Origin: Desulfobacteraceae bacterium
GTDB taxonomy: Bacteria; Desulfobacterota; DSM-4660; Desulfatiglandales; Desulfatiglandaceae
Direction: 5' to 3'
Length of the DNA stretch: 7,189 nucleotides
Assembly (NCBI GenBank): GCA_011048855.1
Contig: DSCZ01000242.1
Span: forward strand, 1-7,189
How positions within the stretch are numbered: position 1 is the stretch's first letter; each line of letters starts with the position of its first letter. A program made the translations under genes and the position numbers. Positions 5,723-7,189 of the stretch are shown piece by piece. The notes under the pieces were generated by a model. That model worked only from the letters and a program-made list of their open reading frames with translations. It was not told the origin of the DNA and ran no database searches.

Positions 5723-5855
5723 GCAGGCCCATGTCCAGGCAAAAACCGGCATCAGTTGCCATAATCGACGTGCACTCGGCATATGCGGTTGTGGCCTCGG
5801 GATCTCCCATAAAATCCGAATAATGGCCCCACAGGTAGGAAGCGACCACAGAGGA
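5718..5855 (-). pseudogene. Unidentified coding scrap fused to the oxidoreductase remnant
   Basis: In a different minus-strand frame this stretch reads like protein: SSVVASYLWGHYSDFMGDPE, TTAYAECTSIMATDAGFC, LDMGLR. No stop interrupts it and codon use looks natural. At about 5720 the frame changes to the oxidoreductase (FLEGGDT…), with which this segment shows no similarity. I do not recognise the family. It is best read as a piece of another gene brought next to the oxidoreductase by a deletion or recombination. Confidence 0.4.
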
Positions 5856-5865
5856 TAATTCACAC

Positions 5866-5879
5866 TTTACCGTGAAAAT
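5866..5879 (-). repeat. Right copy of the 14-base inverted repeat (pairs with 2627-2640)
   Basis: On the minus strand this reads ATTTTCACGGTAAA, identical to 2627-2640. It sits between the coding scrap at 5718-5855 and the GC-rich palindrome at 5881-5924. Confidence 0.5.
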
Positions 5880-5880
5880 A

Positions 5881-5924
5881 CCCCCTCACCCCGGCCCTCT
5901 CCCCCCCAAAGGGTGGAGAGGGGG
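5881..5924. repeat. GC-rich palindromic intergenic repeat
   Basis: The sequence runs CCCTCACCCCGGCCCTCTCC and then GGAGAGGG. CCCTCTCC (5895-5902) pairs perfectly with GGAGAGGG (5915-5922), with an inner CCC/GGG extension. The CCCTCACCCCxxCCCTCTCC form is a palindromic repeat seen between genes in many proteobacterial genomes. On the minus strand its translation gives the telltale GGEGRGEG string, which explains the tail of the spurious frame 5867-6121. It could also act as a transcription barrier, but no T run follows. Confidence 0.65.
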
Positions 5925-5933
5925 AATGTGTTT

Positions 5934-6158
5934 TCATGCGGTGGGGTGAACAGACACACCGGGCTGTTCATGAGCGTTTGAGCCGGACGTAACCGTCGTC
6001 TGATCGTTGGGAAGAATATAGGCCACCCCGTTTTCAACGGGATATGTCCGGCCGCACGCCGGACATGAAAGCGAGTCTTCCATAATATCATTGTCGTTCT
6101 GTTGCGTAGTGGCGGTGTCAAGCGGGTGCTCCCCGGGAAGGCAGGTCGGGAACAACAT
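5934..6158 (-). pseudogene. Trm112-like zinc-knuckle protein, damaged N-terminus
   Basis: The open frame encodes 74 codons. Its centre, EDSLSCPACGRTYPVENG followed by VAYILPND, is the second zinc knuckle and C-terminal strand of Trm112/UPF0434-type proteins, small partners of methyltransferases. The preceding FPTCLPGEHPLDT fits the first knuckle, normally CPxC-LPxEHPL, with phenylalanine replacing the first cysteine. Just upstream, another frame gives DLKTWMLE and then a stop, the likely true N-terminus, so an indel near 6165 separates the start from the body. There is no ribosome site before the ATG at 6158. The C-terminal tail after ILPNDQ (…EQPGVSVHPTA) is not family-like. I judge it a recent pseudogene; a short functional product cannot be excluded. 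Confidence 0.55.
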
Positions 6159-6253
6159 TATTCAAGCATCCAGGTCTTCAAATCAATGTCTCCAGATCAC
6201 GTTGAGGGTTTACATGTAAAAACGGTTGTCCTGGCCTTTTTCAGTTGGAACGT

Positions 6254-6790
6254 CTATTGTTCGGTAACAGCCAGAACCTCGTTCAAATCGGCATGATCGC
6301 CGGCAAACTGGTCTCTGTGTTCGAAAAGCAGCCTTTCGCCGGGTCCTAACAGAAAAACACCGCCCTGCTGCCATGGGTCACCGGCTGTAGATCCCTGGCG
6401 GAAACCTTTTGTTATGGCTTTAATGCCGCGGTAAACAGATGCCGGCCCGACTGATGGCCAAAGACCGCGAACCAGTTTGAACGCCTTGTAAGCGGAAAGG
6501 TCCGGGCTGACATACATTTCACCGGTAAATCCATATTTTTCGACAAAAACATTTGCTTGGTCAGGGGTTCCGCTGCCCATGGCAGCAAGTGAAATGCCTT
6601 TTTCATCCATCTGTTTTTTGGTTCCCATAAGGGCAGCGACCTGCTGCCGGGCAAAAATTCAGCCGAAATGGCGGAGAAAGGCAAGCAGTACGACCCTGTT
6701 CTCCCAAATGGATTCAAGGTTTGTGGTTTCACCCTGTACATCTGTAACCGTAACGCTGCTTATTCGCAGCTTCAGATCATCGTAGCGCAT
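6254..6790 (-). CDS. SelU/PRXL2-type peroxiredoxin-like protein, probable selenoprotein (UGA = Sec44)
   Basis: The gene starts at ATG 6790 (AAGGA 8 bases upstream) and reads MRYDDLKLRISSVTVTDVQG … VVLLAFLRHFG, then TGA at 6659-6661, then IFARQQVAALMGTKKQMDEK … YGFTGEMYVSPDLSAYKAFK … QQGGVFLLGPGERLLFEHRD … GDHADLNEVLA, ending at TAG. The full 178-residue product matches the AhpC/TSA-like PRXL2 (selenoprotein U) family: a thioredoxin fold with a redox cysteine in the motif RxFGCxxCR, giving thiol-dependent peroxide or disulfide chemistry in the cytoplasm. The TGA falls exactly on that first cysteine (residue 44). A hairpin fitting a bacterial SECIS follows. The second cysteine of the motif is alanine (UIFA) and there is no cysteine anywhere else, so selenocysteine would be the only redox residue. 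The alternative is a nonsense mutation, but the remaining frame is undamaged. selA, selB and selC are not in the window. Confidence 0.78.
6632..6648 (-). promoter_or_regulatory. Candidate bacterial SECIS hairpin
   Basis: On the minus strand GGCAGC (6648-6643) and GCTGCC (6637-6632) form a perfect 6-bp stem with the 5-base loop AGGUC. The stem starts 10 bases and the loop 16 bases after the UGA. Bacterial SECIS elements are short hairpins inside the reading frame whose small apical loop, with a G in its first two bases, lies roughly 16-37 bases after the UGA; this one meets each point. It would bind SelB carrying Sec-tRNA. Confidence 0.65.
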
Positions 6791-6969
6791 GATTCATGTC
6801 CTTCTATTGAGCAATGGAAAAATATCTTTGTAAAATTTTAATACTAATGAATTTTTTTTGCTTTGCAACCGGTTTTTTGACATCCTGGAACTGCGATATA
6901 AGGATCATTCGAAGCATTTTGTTGGCGTTTTGTTTTCCAGGCGGTAGCCCAGATTGACTGATCGAGTGC

Positions 6970-6990
6970 CCATCCGGAAATGCCGGATGG
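6970..6990. repeat. Perfect 8-bp hairpin
   Basis: CCATCCGG (6970-6977) and CCGGATGG (6983-6990) pair perfectly around AAATG. No T run follows on either strand, so it is not a clear terminator; it could be another palindromic intergenic element. Confidence 0.5.
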
Positions 6991-7111
6991 CGCTGGTGAA
7001 GTTTCCAGATTGGAAATGAGGTATTTTGATCGGATTCATTCTGTTTTTGTCACCTCAACTGTTCATGCATGAGAGGCGTCGCGATAAGTGATGGGCATTT
7101 TACCACTTTAA

Positions 7112-7149
7112 TTGAGGGTTGAGGCCGGTTTTATTTTTGGTACCCTCAA
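7112..7149. promoter_or_regulatory. Inverted repeat TTGAGGGT…ACCCTCAA
   Basis: TTGAGGGT (7112-7119) and ACCCTCAA (7142-7149) are exact inverted 8-mers separated by 22 T-rich bases. They end 8 bases before a possible start codon at 7158. They could be an operator or a leader hairpin for the gene running off the right edge; nothing identifies the binding protein. Confidence 0.35.
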
Positions 7150-7157
7150 GAAGAGAC

Positions 7158-7189
7158 ATGAAAGGACCAGGAATAAATCGGGATATAGA
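7158..7189 (+). CDS. Possible 5' end of a rightward gene (partial)
   Basis: ATG at 7158 opens MKGPGINRDI and runs off the window. AAGAAGAGA just upstream is a weak ribosome site. Only ten codons are visible, so no family can be given and the gene itself is uncertain. Confidence 0.25.
   Translation, partial: MKGPGINRDI

Larger units (their letters stand above)
6791..7157. other. Intergenic stretch, no gene seen
   Basis: AT-rich near the selenoprotein start (runs of T/A at 6850-6880) and therefore likely to hold its promoter, but no -35/-10 pair with good spacing stands out. On plus, TTGACA (6877-6882) is followed by TATAAG only 14 bases later, a poor spacer. The hairpins listed separately lie at 6970-6990, 7002-7016 (TTTCCA/TGGAAA) and 7112-7149. 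Confidence 0.5.

Noticed and set aside
6027..6066. Two adjacent strong palindromes (CCCGTT/AACGGG and ATGTCCGGC/GCCGGACAT)
   Set aside because: They fall inside the coding part of the Trm112-like gene (ENGV and CPACGRT codons) and have no T run; probably a by-product of the coding sequence.
1..7189. CRISPR array, tRNA, rRNA or riboswitch (including a cobalamin riboswitch before the B12 sensor)
   Set aside because: No regularly spaced direct repeats, no tRNA-like cloverleaf and no recognisable B12-box were seen; the sensor's predicted leader is only about 17 bases long.

Overview
The window looks like an accessory, heavily rearranged stretch of a sulfate-reducer-type Desulfobacterota chromosome (Desulfobacteraceae/Desulfosarcina-like). 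This is inferred from the cobalamin-binding sensor, a probable in-frame-UGA selenoprotein, a CxxC…HxxxC mini-protein and a Trm112-like gene. No 16S or other taxonomic marker is present, so the placement is tentative. Almost all recognisable genes lie on the minus strand; the toxin/antitoxin genes and the IS tail are on plus.

Left part (1-2220). The last ~33 codons of an ISL3-type transposase run in from the left edge on the plus strand. This IS has landed inside a PAS-GGDEF diguanylate cyclase gene (minus) just before its active-site motif. Immediately upstream of that cyclase, and sharing a tight operon with it (stop and start 3 bases apart), is an intact cobalamin-binding sensor of 368 aa. 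It carries the W-x9-EH and ExHxxG motifs of the CarH/LitR photoreceptor fold but has no MerR DNA-binding domain. A good sigma-70 promoter (TATAAT with a 17-bp spacer) serves this operon. Upstream again is a 62-aa CxxC…HxxxC mini-protein.

Middle part (2220-5104). An intergenic stretch of about 0.5 kb contains an inverted pair of REP-like elements and other hairpins. Then come a RelE/ParE-family toxin (plus), an unassigned AT-rich stretch, and a HigB/HigA-type module whose toxin carries an in-frame TAA while its antitoxin is intact. The antitoxin abuts a wrecked pair of overlapping tyrosine recombinase genes (minus): one has lost its front, the other has a frameshift and has lost its catalytic C-terminus. 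Upstream of these is a scrap of another transposase.

Right part (5105-7189). This holds the C-terminal half of a flavoprotein disulfide oxidoreductase (pseudogene: in-frame TAG plus two indels), fused at its front to about 45 codons of an unrelated coding scrap. Next are a GC-rich palindromic repeat and a damaged Trm112-like zinc-knuckle gene. Last is a complete SelU/PRXL2-type peroxiredoxin-like gene in which a UGA occupies exactly the redox-active cysteine position, followed at the right distance by a hairpin that fits a bacterial SECIS element. The final ~370 bases hold hairpins and possibly the first codons of a rightward gene.

How the genes work together: the sensor and cyclase would have coupled a cobalamin (possibly light) signal to cyclic-di-GMP, but the cyclase is now cut by the IS. 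The rest is an accumulation of mobile-element and toxin-antitoxin debris around a likely functional selenoprotein. All assignments come from reading the sequence only; no database search was run.
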